Assembly (NCBI GenBank): GCA_905215935.1
Contig: CAJMRY010000001.1
Span: forward strand, 186,001-250,000
Direction: 5' to 3'
DNA length: 64,000 bases
Origin: an uncultured bacterium
GTDB taxonomy: Bacteria; Bacillota; Clostridia; TANB77; CAG-508
Shown here in pieces: positions 18,431-28,037 of this stretch; the stretch's first letter is position 1, and each line of letters starts with the position of its first letter. Position numbers and translations under genes: made by a program. Under the pieces are notes generated by a model. That model searched no databases and was not told the DNA's origin. It saw only the letters and a program-made list of their open reading frames with translations.

Positions 18431-19150
18431 CTATTCTATAATATCTAACACATTATCCTTATTTATCCCCTCTAAATTATAATAAGTATTTGGGATATCT
18501 CCTACAATTACCGCTTCTGCAAGTAATACTTGATTTATAATTTCTTCTTCTATACTGCTAAAAGGCGTTAATACTATAACCTTACACTTAACTTGTAAAT
18601 ATATCCTATGTAAAGTCTGGTTTATTCCTGCAGAACTAAATTCTGATTTTAAATCTGTCTCTACATTCCCAATTGTCGCAATTTTAAAATTTACCTTTGG
18701 TCCCCTTCCAGATAAAAATTTGCTACCCGTTAAGGTTCCTAATCTAATAAACACCTCTCCATCTTGTGTTTTATTTAGTTCATTTTGTATTTTCACTGCT
18801 ACATCAGATATAATCTCGTTTACTGGTATTATATTAGATTTAATCATTTTTATGTTTCCATTTTCATCTTTTTCTATACTACACAAATCCTGATATTTAT
18901 AATTTGCCATAACAATTGTTGCTTGTTCATTAGATATTTTTGTTGCAATACTTTTAGCAACTACTATAGACTGTTTATTTATCACAGGCTCTATTGCTTT
19001 TATAATTAAAAGTGCTACTGTGATAGCAATTAAAATTATGGCTATAAATTTGATTTTTTTGCCATTTTTAGAGTTAAGTTCTTTGAAATTTTTATTACTA
19101 TAATTAAACTTTGGTAATTTTATTCTTGTTCTAGAATAAATCTTATCCAT
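18431..19150 (-). CDS. yunB: Sporulation protein YunB
   Basis: 239 residues: a charged N-terminus, one membrane segment (about 33-52) and an outer domain ending in the family signature VIVGDIPNTYYNLEG. YunB is made in the mother cell during sporulation; its biochemical role is not known. It lies 48 bases downstream of the DUF3794-LysM gene in a sporulation block with veg and yabG. Confidence 0.88.
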   Translation of the reverse strand: MDKIYSRTRIKLPKFNYSNKNFKELNSKNGKKIKFIAIILIAITVALLIIKAIEPVINKQSIVVAKSIATKISNEQATIVMANYKYQDLCSIEKDENGNIKMIKSNIIPVNEIISDVAVKIQNELNKTQDGEVFIRLGTLTGSKFLSGRGPKVNFKIATIGNVETDLKSEFSSAGINQTLHRIYLQVKCKVIVLTPFSSIEEEIINQVLLAEAVIVGDIPNTYYNLEGINKDNVLDIIE

Positions 19151-19198
19151 TTATTCTTCTCCATATTCTAAAATAAATTCTGTCTATTTATCTATTGT

Positions 19199-20759
19199 TT
19201 AAGCAGATACACTATTTCTATTTGCTACATATTTAGGAATAAATAATTGCTCACCTGGATATATTTTATTTTCATCTTCTATTTCATTAATTCTTGCTAT
19301 AGTTTCTACTGTACTTCTAAATTTTTTAGCAATTTTCCATAAAGTATCTTCTGGTTTTACGAAATATATAATTATGCTATATGCTTCATTTTCCTTATCT
19401 TCTTCTACATTCATATCATTTATTATATTTATTTCTACACTCTTAAATACATCAACCAACAAATTTAAATCAATTTTAAGTTCAATACTTTCATCTGGCA
19501 TAATAATTATATCTTTGGTTGCTATTTCGATTTTTACATCTAATTTAGAATTTTGATTTATTCCCTCACAATTCATGTTATGATTAAATGGTAAAACTAT
19601 ATTTTTAGTTTCAATTCCATTTATTTTACTATTTGAATATATAAAATTTAAGTTTAACTCTCCTTCAAATATTATTCTATCATTTAAAATATTTTGTTTT
19701 ATAATTCTTGGTTTTATATCTACATCATAAATCTTCTCATTTCTTATTTCTTGTATTACCTGTTTTTCTCTTATATTACATACATCTTTTATTAATCTTT
19801 TTTCCTGCATTGTATTTATTCTTCCGCATATTAGTAGTTAATGCTATACTTGGACTATATAAATCTTGTATTAATTTGATAGGTCGATTTTGATAAACTA
19901 ATACACTCATTTCAATTTCTGCTTCTACATATATAGAATGTTCTTCTACATTATTAGGTCTTATAACTAAATTTTTTAGTTCTGTTTTTATATCACATAT
20001 ATTATCATCTGTTACATTTAAAATATCGACAAATCCCATCATTGGAATTTTACTATCTACTGTATTTACTCTATCATCATCTGTTAAATACATAATCTTT
20101 ATTGCACTATCTGCTTTTGCTAAAACTTTATTATAGCTAACTTTACTTTCAATATTTATAATGTCTATATTTACTTTCATTATTTCTGCCAAATTATCTA
20201 TTCCATCTATTACAATAGTATCTTTTGCAACTACCTTTGTAGTTCCGCTTCCAACTAAAGAATTAATATTAAAATCCCTATTTAATAATTGCATATCATC
20301 CACATTTTGTATCTCTTCAATAAATTCTATTTCTTCATTAGAACATAATTTAAGATTTACATCTAATAAACTTTTAAGATTCACCTTTCTTCCATTTAAA
20401 ATTTTACATTCTATTTCATTTAGTTCCATTTTACATTCTAACAACATTCCTGTTTTTGCTTCTTGCATTTCTATTATTTTTGTAAAATCTATAGTTGTTG
20501 TTAATCCTCTTACACTTGATTCTTCATTATCTGCCAAATATATTATATTTACATTAATAGCTCCATCTATTCTTACTTTTCCATCTAAAACATCTTTTTT
20601 ATAGATACAAATATTCCCACTTGTATTTATAGATTTTAAAATATCTGGTTTTATATCTGGAATTATTGCATCACCTTCTACCTCTATTCTTTCTGCTTTT
20701 TGTCCAATTATCTGATTTATGCATAATTTATCTTTTTTAGTTTCTATATTCATATCCAA
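19199..20759 (-). CDS. sipL: DUF3794-LysM spore protein, SipL type, with a CGGA +1 site
   Basis: The frame-corrected protein has 519 residues: several DUF3794 units and a C-terminal LysM (PEDTLWKIAKKFRSTVETIA) near 470-512. This is the length and order of clostridial SipL, which recruits SpoIVA to the forespore surface for coat assembly. The normal frame breaks at CGG 19824-19826 inside TTNMG. Removing one C gives TTNMGRINTMQEKRLIKDVC and joins the two halves. Read unshifted, the product would lose the LysM domain that contacts SpoIVA. A separate downstream start (ATG at 19810) has no ribosome site, which argues against two genes. Confidence 0.88.
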
Positions 20760-20800
20760 ACTCCTTCCTTATTTTGTTATTTAATTATATTAACTAAGCA

Positions 20801-20836
20801 AAAAAAAATTCCTACTTTAATAGGAATTTTTGTTTT
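20801..20836 (-). terminator. Terminator after veg
   Basis: Ten-base arms AAAATTCCTA and TAGGAATTTT, then a long T run on the minus strand, directly after the veg stop. Confidence 0.85.
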
Positions 20837-20839
20837 ATA

Positions 20840-21136
20840 TTATAAATTTTTTACTTTTTTTAATTCTTCAATTTGTGGTGGTATTAATGGTGTAGCTAAG
20901 TTTCCATCAATAACATCTATTTCTACAGTTCTAGTTAATACATCTGTATAACTATAAGTTACATTACGATTATTTTCCTCATACTTTACAACAAAAATAT
21001 TTGGATATGCTTTTTCTATTGTAGCTTCTTTTTCAAACGATTTACTCCTTCCTAGAGTTCCCCTAACAACGATTTTTTGCCCTATCATTTCTCCAATATC
21101 AGTCTTTAAATCTGTAATATCTTTTTTGCAAATCAT
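20840..21136 (-). CDS. veg: Veg family protein
   Basis: 98 residues matching Veg of Bacillus and clostridia, with GQKIVVRGTLGRSK and the signature YSYTDVLTRTVEIDV. Veg is a small beta-barrel-like protein linked in B. subtilis to biofilm control and spore outgrowth. The B. subtilis order yabG-veg is kept here, with yabG upstream on the same strand. Confidence 0.92.
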   Translation of the reverse strand: MICKKDITDLKTDIGEMIGQKIVVRGTLGRSKSFEKEATIEKAYPNIFVVKYEENNRNVTYSYTDVLTRTVEIDVIDGNLATPLIPPQIEELKKVKNL

Positions 21137-21274
21137 TTAATCACCTACTTCTTCAATATGAGCAAATTATATCATTTGCCTTATTTTTTGTCAAAAAGTA
21201 TAATTTATTGTCGTTTCTTGTAACGCCTAATTTAAAAGGTTTTCATGCTTTAATCACATTTTATTACATTTACA

Positions 21275-22105
21275 TTACATTTTTGTTACAATCACTTTTT
21301 TCTTTCCAATTGCCCCAATTCCATTTACCCCTTTTATTCCATCTCTTAATTCATTTTCTATATCACTAATTGTTACATATTTACTTTCATCTGTAATAGC
21401 TACTTTTTCTGCTACTATTAATGGATCCATAAAATCTATTAATATTCTTCCTGGAGATGATGCAAAATTTGCACCTGCGTCCATAATTGCTTCATAATAG
21501 CTTTGGCATGCTCCTGCAAAAATAACTAGATCCCTTCCCATACTATTCCATTTTCTTGCTTCCATAACAGATTTTATGAAATATATAGAGTTTCTGTAAT
21601 TATATATATCATTATACTTAGTACCCTTTTTTATCATTCCATCATGACCAGTTATAACAAGTATATCTGGTTTATACTTTTCTAATAACATTCTTACAAA
21701 TTTTGATTGTTTACTTTCTGGGATATTCTTTACCACAGCCTCTAATCCTAAACTTCTATAATATCTTAAAGACTTTTCACTATATTTTTTATCTCCATCT
21801 AAATGCAAAATTCTTCCACAATTAAAAATCCTCTTACTTCTTTTGTCATTTTCTACATAATATAAACATTTTCTTAGTCTATCTTCTATTTTGTTTTCAA
21901 ATGACTTTATATTTTGTTGTACAATTCTTTTTTCCACTATTTCTAAATCATCAATTGGACTATCTGCCTTTATTCTTACAGTTAATCCTTTTAAGATTGC
22001 AAATTCATTTTTATCAGATGTTTTTATAATTCTATCTACTACAAACAAAATATCTTTTCCATATGAAATTCTTCCTACAATATCTCCTTTTTTTATTTTT
22101 CTCAA
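21275..22105 (-). CDS. yabG: Sporulation-specific protease YabG
   Basis: 276 residues matching the coat-processing cysteine protease YabG (KKGDIVGRISYGKDILFVVD, later LVIFAGACQSYYEAIMDAGANFASSPG with a conserved Cys). It trims coat proteins and, in C. difficile, processes pre-pro-SleC and CspBA. A TTG start at 22105 follows GAGGTGA at seven bases. Late mother-cell expression is expected, though I could not identify a SigK promoter. Confidence 0.92.
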   Translation of the reverse strand: MRKIKKGDIVGRISYGKDILFVVDRIIKTSDKNEFAILKGLTVRIKADSPIDDLEIVEKRIVQQNIKSFENKIEDRLRKCLYYVENDKRSKRIFNCGRILHLDGDKKYSEKSLRYYRSLGLEAVVKNIPESKQSKFVRMLLEKYKPDILVITGHDGMIKKGTKYNDIYNYRNSIYFIKSVMEARKWNSMGRDLVIFAGACQSYYEAIMDAGANFASSPGRILIDFMDPLIVAEKVAITDESKYVTISDIENELRDGIKGVNGIGAIGKKKVIVTKM

Positions 22106-22343
22106 GCCAAACTCACCTCATTTCATTAGGTTACTATATAATATGTCGAATTTTGTAAGATGGTTAATAAATTTTTTATATAAAAATATGTTGTATATTT
22201 TTTTGTTTTATGATATAGTAGATTTGGCTTAAATAAAAAGCTTAAATGAATTTAATAATTTTTTAGACTATTTCCTTCTTTATTATTTAGGATCAATGTG
22301 TCAAAAATATTAAATATCAAAACTAAGAAGGAGGTATTCTATA

Positions 22344-22511
22344 ATGGCAGATAAAACTTTAGTATGTAAAGACTGTGGTGCTGAATTTATTTTTACAGAA
22401 GGTGAACAAGCATTTTACCAAGAAAAAGGATTCACAAACGAACCACAAAGATGTCCAGCTTGTAGAAAAGCTAGAAAAGAACAAAGAAGAAATAACAATT
22501 ACAATAACTAA
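22344..22511 (+). CDS. Small zinc-ribbon protein
   Basis: 55 residues with two CxxC knuckles (LVCKDCGAEF and QRCPACRKARK) and a basic Asn-rich tail. It belongs to the small probable zinc-binding domain group common in Firmicutes. The basic tail suggests contact with nucleic acid, which is inference. AAGGAGG lies eight bases before the ATG, and a strong terminator follows. Confidence 0.85.
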   Translation: MADKTLVCKDCGAEFIFTEGEQAFYQEKGFTNEPQRCPACRKARKEQRRNNNYNN

Positions 22512-22533
22512 TTTTAAAATGTAAAAATAAAAG

Positions 22534-22566
22534 AGGGAAGAACTTTAAGTTCTTCCCTTTTTTATT
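22534..22566 (+). terminator. Terminator after the zinc-ribbon gene
   Basis: Twelve-base perfect arms AGGGAAGAACTT and AAGTTCTTCCCT followed by a T run. Confidence 0.9.
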
Positions 22567-22590
22567 AGATAATGAAAAAAGTTCTACTTT

Positions 22591-24558
22591 TCATTCTTTT
22601 ATCTTTATAATTCCCTTCTTATATGCCTGCAACAACCTTTTTAAATTCTCTATTTGTTCTTCTAGTTCTAACCCAATATCTGTATCTTTTATTTTCTTTC
22701 TATCTACCTTTTCTACAATTACTTTTGAAGAATGTAAATCTGTTTCTTTTAAAATTGCATCATTTGTAGAAGTAAATGGCTCATGTTCTGCAAGCATCAA
22801 ACCATAAGAATTATAAATTAATGTATATCCTGCAATTCCGGTTGTTTTTTGATATGATTTTGATAAGCCTCCATCAATAATAAGTAATTTTCCATTAGCT
22901 TTTATTGGACTTTCTCCTGATTTAAATTTAACTGGAATATGTCCGCAAATTATATGGCCTTTCTCTGGATCTATTCCAAATTCTTTTAAAAGTTTATCAC
23001 ATATTTCTTCATTTTGTGCAAATATATAAAATGGATTTTTATTTTCCTTTTGAAGCTCTTTATCATCAATAAAATATCTTTCAAATGTTTTCATAGCATC
23101 TTTGCAAAAGATAGGCGAATTTTCTCCACACCATAAATACCATAAAAAATCTTTTCCATAGTTTTTCTCTTCTGATTCTATATCACAAAAATACGCTTGT
23201 CTAGCCACTTGATCTATATAATCCAGGAATTCTTTACCCTTCAATTTTTTTCTATTATGATAATAATTTTTCAAGCTTCCTTTTTCATCCATTGGTATAC
23301 ACCCATGTATTAATAAATTGTTATTATAAATCTTATATAAACTTCCTTTATTGTATAAAAACTTTACATGCCTTTGCAATTTTTCACTATTAATAAATCC
23401 TTTTTTTAATTTGTTTACTATCTCTTGCTCTTTTTTAGTAAGTTTGTAAGGATCTTTTGGATCGATTGTTGGGAAATAAGAGTCTAATAACTTATACACT
23501 GTTCCATTTATATTAATTTCACCTGTTTCATAATTTATTTTATCTAATAACATTCTATCTTCCATATGAAACTCTGGATGATTTTTTATTATCTGTCCCT
23601 CTAATTTAAATTGAATAATACTAGCTGCCTTTTGTATTTTAGCCAATAAATTTAGTGTAGGTAGATATTCTATTTTTTCTGCATTTTGTGGTACAAAAAT
23701 TTCACACTTATCTTCTTTATATTCTTCCATAGCAAATTCAGTAATTGCTCTTATATTTATTCCATATCCATCTTCTAATATATCTAAATTATTATATCTT
23801 GAACAAATTCTAAGTACATTAAATATACATGCTTCTGAGCCACTTGCTGCTCCCATCCAAATTATATCATGGTTTCCCCATTGAATATCAATTGAATGAT
23901 GTTTCATTAGTTCATCCATAATAATATGTGGACCTGGTCCCCTATCATAAATATCTCCTATAATATGCAAATGATCCACTGCCAACTGTTGTATCAATTT
24001 TGACATTGCAACAATGAAAGCTTCTCCACGATCTAGCTGAATAATTGTATTAATAATTTGATGATAATAAGATTCTTTATCACAAATATCTTGATTAGCA
24101 TGTAGTAATTCATCAATAATATATTCATATTCCTTTGGCATAGCTTTTCTTACTTTTGATCTACTATATTTAGAAGCAATAATTTTACAAATTTCAATTA
24201 ATCGATATAATGTTATTTTATAAAATTCTTGCATATCAATATTTTCTTCTTTTTTTATTAATTCTAATTTTTCTTCTGGATAATAAATTAACGTTGCAAG
24301 TTTCCTTCTTTCCTCTTTTGTCATACTATTTTCAAAATTCTCATCTATTTTAGCTTTTATTACTCCTGATGCATTTTTTAATATATGTAAAAAGGATTCA
24401 TATTCTCCATGTAAATCACTTAAGAAATGTTCAGTTCCTTTTGGTAAATTTAATATTGCTTTTAAATTAATAATTTCTGTACACACATCTTGTATGGTTG
24501 GAAATTTTTCTGCTAATAATTTTAAATATCTCTTTTCATCATTAGAATGTTCTTTCAT
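22591..24558 (-). CDS. fbp: Fructose-1,6-bisphosphatase class III
   Basis: 655-residue metallophosphatase-fold enzyme of gluconeogenesis. Motifs in order: DLHGEYESFLHIL, GDIYDRGPGPH, WGNHDIIWMG and CGHIPVKFKSGESPIK, which provide the metal ligands. Length and N-terminal EKFPTIQDVCTEI are typical for the class III enzyme of Firmicutes. GAGGAGG precedes the start. The gene stands alone. Confidence 0.96.
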   Translation of the reverse strand: MKEHSNDEKRYLKLLAEKFPTIQDVCTEIINLKAILNLPKGTEHFLSDLHGEYESFLHILKNASGVIKAKIDENFENSMTKEERRKLATLIYYPEEKLELIKKEENIDMQEFYKITLYRLIEICKIIASKYSRSKVRKAMPKEYEYIIDELLHANQDICDKESYYHQIINTIIQLDRGEAFIVAMSKLIQQLAVDHLHIIGDIYDRGPGPHIIMDELMKHHSIDIQWGNHDIIWMGAASGSEACIFNVLRICSRYNNLDILEDGYGINIRAITEFAMEEYKEDKCEIFVPQNAEKIEYLPTLNLLAKIQKAASIIQFKLEGQIIKNHPEFHMEDRMLLDKINYETGEININGTVYKLLDSYFPTIDPKDPYKLTKKEQEIVNKLKKGFINSEKLQRHVKFLYNKGSLYKIYNNNLLIHGCIPMDEKGSLKNYYHNRKKLKGKEFLDYIDQVARQAYFCDIESEEKNYGKDFLWYLWCGENSPIFCKDAMKTFERYFIDDKELQKENKNPFYIFAQNEEICDKLLKEFGIDPEKGHIICGHIPVKFKSGESPIKANGKLLIIDGGLSKSYQKTTGIAGYTLIYNSYGLMLAEHEPFTSTNDAILKETDLHSSKVIVEKVDRKKIKDTDIGLELEEQIENLKRLLQAYKKGIIKIKE

Positions 24559-24646
24559 ATTGAACCTCCTCTTTATACTGTTTAATTTTATGAGCTAATT
24601 ATACTATAAGTTTTTTTTATTTCCTAGTAGTTTTTTATTTAAATAA

Positions 24647-24684
24647 AAACAGATTCAATTGTTCTTTTATTTGAATCTGTTTTT
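24647..24684. terminator. Terminator after spoIIID
   Basis: Arms AACAGATTCAA and TTGAATCTGTT with T or A runs on both sides, so it may end transcription in both directions between spoIIID and fbp. Confidence 0.8.
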
Positions 24685-24687
24685 TCT

Positions 24688-25002
24688 TTACTTATTCGCA
24701 CTATGTTCATGACTATATTTTAATTTAGTTGCCATTCCTCCTCTTATATGTCTCTCTGCTTTATTCTCATCTAAAATCTCTCTTACTTCTTGTGCTAAAG
24801 AAGGATTTATGCTACATAGTCTTTCGCTTACATCTTTATGTACTGTACTTTTACTTATTCCAAATTTAGCAGCTGTACCTCTTACTGTATCTTTTGAATC
24901 TATAATATAATGTGCTAAACTAATTGCACGCTCTTCTATTGATTGCTTACCTATTAACTTTCTATTTGTTACTGGTAAGTTGTGTGAAATAATTCCTTTC
25001 AT
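24688..25002 (-). CDS. spoIIID: Mother-cell transcription factor SpoIIID
   Basis: 104 residues with the helix-turn-helix TAAKFGISKSTVHKDVSERL and the basic C-terminal second DNA-binding region. SpoIIID tunes the SigE regulon in the mother cell and helps switch on sigK. The ATG at 25002 has GGGGG seven bases upstream; it makes the N-terminus slightly longer than in B. subtilis (SIEERAISLAHYIID aligns with the usual start). The ribosome site is part of a hairpin (next entry). Confidence 0.92.
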   Translation of the reverse strand: MKGIISHNLPVTNRKLIGKQSIEERAISLAHYIIDSKDTVRGTAAKFGISKSTVHKDVSERLCSINPSLAQEVREILDENKAERHIRGGMATKLKYSHEHSANK

Positions 25003-25011
25003 AAAGCAAAC

Positions 25012-25052
25012 CCCCATATGAATACTTTTGTTTAATTGTATTCGTATAGGGG
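25012..25052 (-). promoter_or_regulatory. Hairpin that includes the spoIIID ribosome-binding site
   Basis: Arms 25012-25025 and 25038-25052 (CCCC-A-T-rich stem, one mismatch and one bulge) with a 12-base loop. On the minus-strand transcript the distal arm contains the GGGG used as ribosome site of spoIIID, so folding would hide it. Confidence 0.55.
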
Positions 25053-25158
25053 TTGTATTAGAACGAAAGATTTTTATATGAATATCTACATTTGTACTAT
25101 AAGTAATATATTCAATCAAAATAGTCGTAATTTAAATAAATTAACATTTCTATCTAAT

Positions 25159-25187
25159 TTTACAATAATGTTAAATTGTGATATAAT
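25159..25187 (+). promoter_or_regulatory. Sigma-A-like promoter for the RelA/SpoT-domain gene
   Basis: TTTACA, a 17-base spacer and TATAAT (25182-25187), about 50 bases before the start codon. Confidence 0.65.
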
Positions 25188-25236
25188 AATATAAATCATA
25201 ATATTTGAAATTTTATCAAAAGAAAGAGGTATTTAT

Positions 25237-26160
25237 ATGGAAACAACAACACATGTAGAGGCTCTTAGCATTATTCCTTATTTATATACTGGAATTAATG
25301 CACGTAACATATTAGAGTCTTATTCCGCAGCTCTGCGCGAAGTTGGAGGACGGTCCAATCAGCTTCATGCAAATATGTTAGAACATTACGTTCAAATTTC
25401 TGAAGATAAAGAATTCATTTTCTCACTTCAGAACTCAATGTACTGTTTCTATTGCTCTTACATCCATGCATTTCACAAGGCAAAAATCTTTGGTCGAAAG
25501 AAAAGTTTAATCAGTCTGGAAGATAAATGCAACTTAGTACTATCAAAAAATAAACCTCCAGAAATAAAGGACTCTATTGGCTTCAGAATTATCCTCTTTG
25601 GAAAAAGTAAAGAAGAACTTGTTTATGACTGCTATCAGCTTATGGACAAATGTATCGACTTCTTTATTTCAAAGGGATTTAATCCAACTGAAGCAGAGAA
25701 AAGGTCTTCCACGCCAAAATTTAACCAAAAAAAATATCCAAAGATTTTTGTTCCCAAGAAGTCTTATCTTAAAGATGAGAACAAAATATTCGTTAAGGAT
25801 TATGTTGTTAATCCGAAAGATAAAGGCTATCAGTCCTTGCACGTTGTATTTATTGACTCCCAAGGTCGTGAATTCGAAGTGCAAATACGTACTTATCAGA
25901 TGGATGAGCATGCAGAACTTGGACCTGCTGCACATCCAAAATATAAAGCTGATAAATACAAAAACAAATCTGAGGAAACACGAGCTGAAGAAACGCAAAA
26001 AGAAGAGAACGAAGAAACCACATCATTTACTAAAATCGACACAACACAGATAGATATCAATAAAATATCATCTGAAGATTTTATTGTGGAAGGAACGGAA
26101 TATTACGATTCCGTTGGAATCTTTATTCCTAGAACTTTCTTCGTCTTTTCTAACATCTAG
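25237..26160 (+). CDS. RelA/SpoT-domain protein (possible small alarmone synthetase)
   Basis: 307 residues with the nucleotidyltransferase-like RelA/SpoT core: IKDSIGFRIILFG near 108-120, NPKDKGYQSLHVVF near 193-206, and EFEVQIRTYQMDEHAELGPAAH with the catalytic Glu near 215. There is no HD hydrolase, TGS or ACT domain. A ~90-residue N-terminal helical region and a polar tail flank it. It may make (p)ppGpp or a related product. Base and codon use differ from the neighbours (CTG, CGC, GCT, CTT), and it holds an in-frame CGG at 25351-25353 that must be read as a normal codon. It has its own promoter and terminator, so acquisition by transfer is likely. Confidence 0.78.
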   Translation: METTTHVEALSIIPYLYTGINARNILESYSAALREVGGRSNQLHANMLEHYVQISEDKEFIFSLQNSMYCFYCSYIHAFHKAKIFGRKKSLISLEDKCNLVLSKNKPPEIKDSIGFRIILFGKSKEELVYDCYQLMDKCIDFFISKGFNPTEAEKRSSTPKFNQKKYPKIFVPKKSYLKDENKIFVKDYVVNPKDKGYQSLHVVFIDSQGREFEVQIRTYQMDEHAELGPAAHPKYKADKYKNKSEETRAEETQKEENEETTSFTKIDTTQIDINKISSEDFIVEGTEYYDSVGIFIPRTFFVFSNI

Positions 26161-26167
26161 CTGATAA

Positions 26168-26211
26168 AAACCTACCTCCCAGAGTTCTTCTGGAGAGGCA
26201 GGTCTTTTTTA
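26168..26211 (+). terminator. Terminator after the RelA/SpoT-domain gene
   Basis: GC-rich imperfect stem (ACCTACCTCC and GGAGAGGCAGGT) with a run of six T. Confidence 0.8.
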
Positions 26212-26253
26212 TATTATTAATTTTTATATAATTACATACATTTTTTATCATTT

Positions 26254-27951
26254 TTAACTTTCATATAATTCATAATATTTCCCTTTTTTCCTTAGCAACT
26301 CCTCATGCTTTCCCTCTTCCACAATATTTCCATTCTCGACTACAATAATTCTATCTGCAGATTTTATAGTAGATAAATGATGTGCAATAATAAAAGTAGT
26401 TGCACCTTTCATAAGTTCTAAAAAAGCTCCCTGAATTTTATTTTCTGTTACAATATCAACATTACTTGTTGCTTCATCCAAAATTAAAATCGGTGGTTTT
26501 ATTAAAAACATTCTAGCTATTGTTATTAATTGAATTTCACCTGCAGATAAAAAAGTTTTTTCTGTAATTAATGTATCATACCCATTTGGAAGTCTTCTAA
26601 TAAAAGTGTCACTACCTGAAAGTTTAGCAGCATTTACTATTTCTTCATCTGTAGCATCTTTTTTTCCATATGCTATATTTTCCTTTATTGTTCCTGTAAA
26701 TAATTTAGTATCTTGAAGGACTATTCCAATATTTTTTCTTAAAACATCTTTAGGAATATCATCAATATTTATTCCATCTATCAAAATCTTTCCCTTATTT
26801 ATATCATAAAATTTCATAATTAAATTAACAATACTTGTTTTTCCTGCTCCTGTTTTTCCAACAATAGCTATACATTCACCTTGTTTAACACTTAAATTCA
26901 TATTCTCTATAAATTTTGTATTTTTATTGTACGAAAAATTTACATTAATAAAATCAATATTTCCTTTAATATTTTTTTTATAACTTTTCACAGTATTTAC
27001 TTCTTCTTGGCTTTCTAAAAATTCTTTTATTTTATTGCTTGATGAAATTGCAGTTTGAACTTCTGACATTACACCTGTTATCTCATTAAAAGGTCTTGCA
27101 AATATATTAACATACATAAGAAAACTAGTTATAATTCCTAAATCCGCTTCTCCATTTTTTGTAAGTATTATTCCAACAATACCAATTATAATATATGTTA
27201 AATTATTTACGAATCTAGTACATGGATTAGTTAGTGATGAATAAAATTGTGCTTTTTTTCCATCTTCACAAAGCTTTTCATTCATCTCGTTAAATTTATT
27301 TTCTGCTATTTTTACATAATTAAAATCTTTAACTGTTTTATTATTGCTTATAATTTCCCCAGTATATCCATTTATTTTTGATATAATCTCTCCTCTAGAT
27401 TTAAACATTTCTTTAGTACGATTTATAATAAATCTAGAAATAAAGTACATAATTGGTGCAGAAAAAAAAGTTATAATTGCCATAATGTAATTTAATTTTA
27501 CCATTATAATAATTGCACCAATTATTGTTACTAATCCCACTACAATTTTAGATACAACTTGTATTATAGCTAAACAAATATTTTCTACATCAAATGAAAA
27601 CTTATTTACTATTTCTCCATGACTATTTTTATCTATATATGAAATTGGTATTCTATGAAGCATGCTAAATAATTCTTCTCTTATTTTATTTCCAATTTTA
27701 CTTGATACCTTAGATACATTAATTACACTAAAAGAATCCAAAACAAATATTGTTATATATATATAAGCAATTATTGAAATCTGTTTTACTATACTTTGCA
27801 TATCTAAAATCACAATTTTCTCTATTATATCCCCAACTAAAATTGGAGCAATTAATGTTAAAACAGTAGAAATTATACTAAAAGCTATAATTAATATCAA
27901 AGAAAATTTATTTTTAAAAAGATACTCTTTTAATCTATCACTATTTTTCAT
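26254..27951 (-). CDS. ABC exporter half-transporter (permease-ATPase fusion)
   Basis: 565 residues: six membrane helices in 1-300, then an ATPase with Walker A GKTGAGKTS, Q-loop GIVLQDTKLF, Walker B PPILILDEATSNVD and H-loop AHHLSTI. The signature is the slightly unusual LSAGEIQ, so this site may still hydrolyse ATP. It lies 86 bases downstream of a second half-transporter, and the two should form a heterodimeric multidrug or lipid/peptide exporter. The start has no close ribosome site. Confidence 0.88.
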   Translation of the reverse strand: MKNSDRLKEYLFKNKFSLILIIAFSIISTVLTLIAPILVGDIIEKIVILDMQSIVKQISIIAYIYITIFVLDSFSVINVSKVSSKIGNKIREELFSMLHRIPISYIDKNSHGEIVNKFSFDVENICLAIIQVVSKIVVGLVTIIGAIIIMVKLNYIMAIITFFSAPIMYFISRFIINRTKEMFKSRGEIISKINGYTGEIISNNKTVKDFNYVKIAENKFNEMNEKLCEDGKKAQFYSSLTNPCTRFVNNLTYIIIGIVGIILTKNGEADLGIITSFLMYVNIFARPFNEITGVMSEVQTAISSSNKIKEFLESQEEVNTVKSYKKNIKGNIDFINVNFSYNKNTKFIENMNLSVKQGECIAIVGKTGAGKTSIVNLIMKFYDINKGKILIDGINIDDIPKDVLRKNIGIVLQDTKLFTGTIKENIAYGKKDATDEEIVNAAKLSGSDTFIRRLPNGYDTLITEKTFLSAGEIQLITIARMFLIKPPILILDEATSNVDIVTENKIQGAFLELMKGATTFIIAHHLSTIKSADRIIVVENGNIVEEGKHEELLRKKGKYYELYES

Positions 27952-28037
27952 TATCCATAATATATGTTAGTCTTTAAAAACCAACACCTTCCCCCTCTTC
28001 ACATTATATTTAAAAGCACACACTAGCCTAGTTAACC

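Noticed and set aside
19199..19810. A separate LysM gene downstream of the DUF3794 gene
   Set aside because: There is no ribosome site before ATG 19810, and the two parts join exactly by the common one-C correction into a SipL-length protein.
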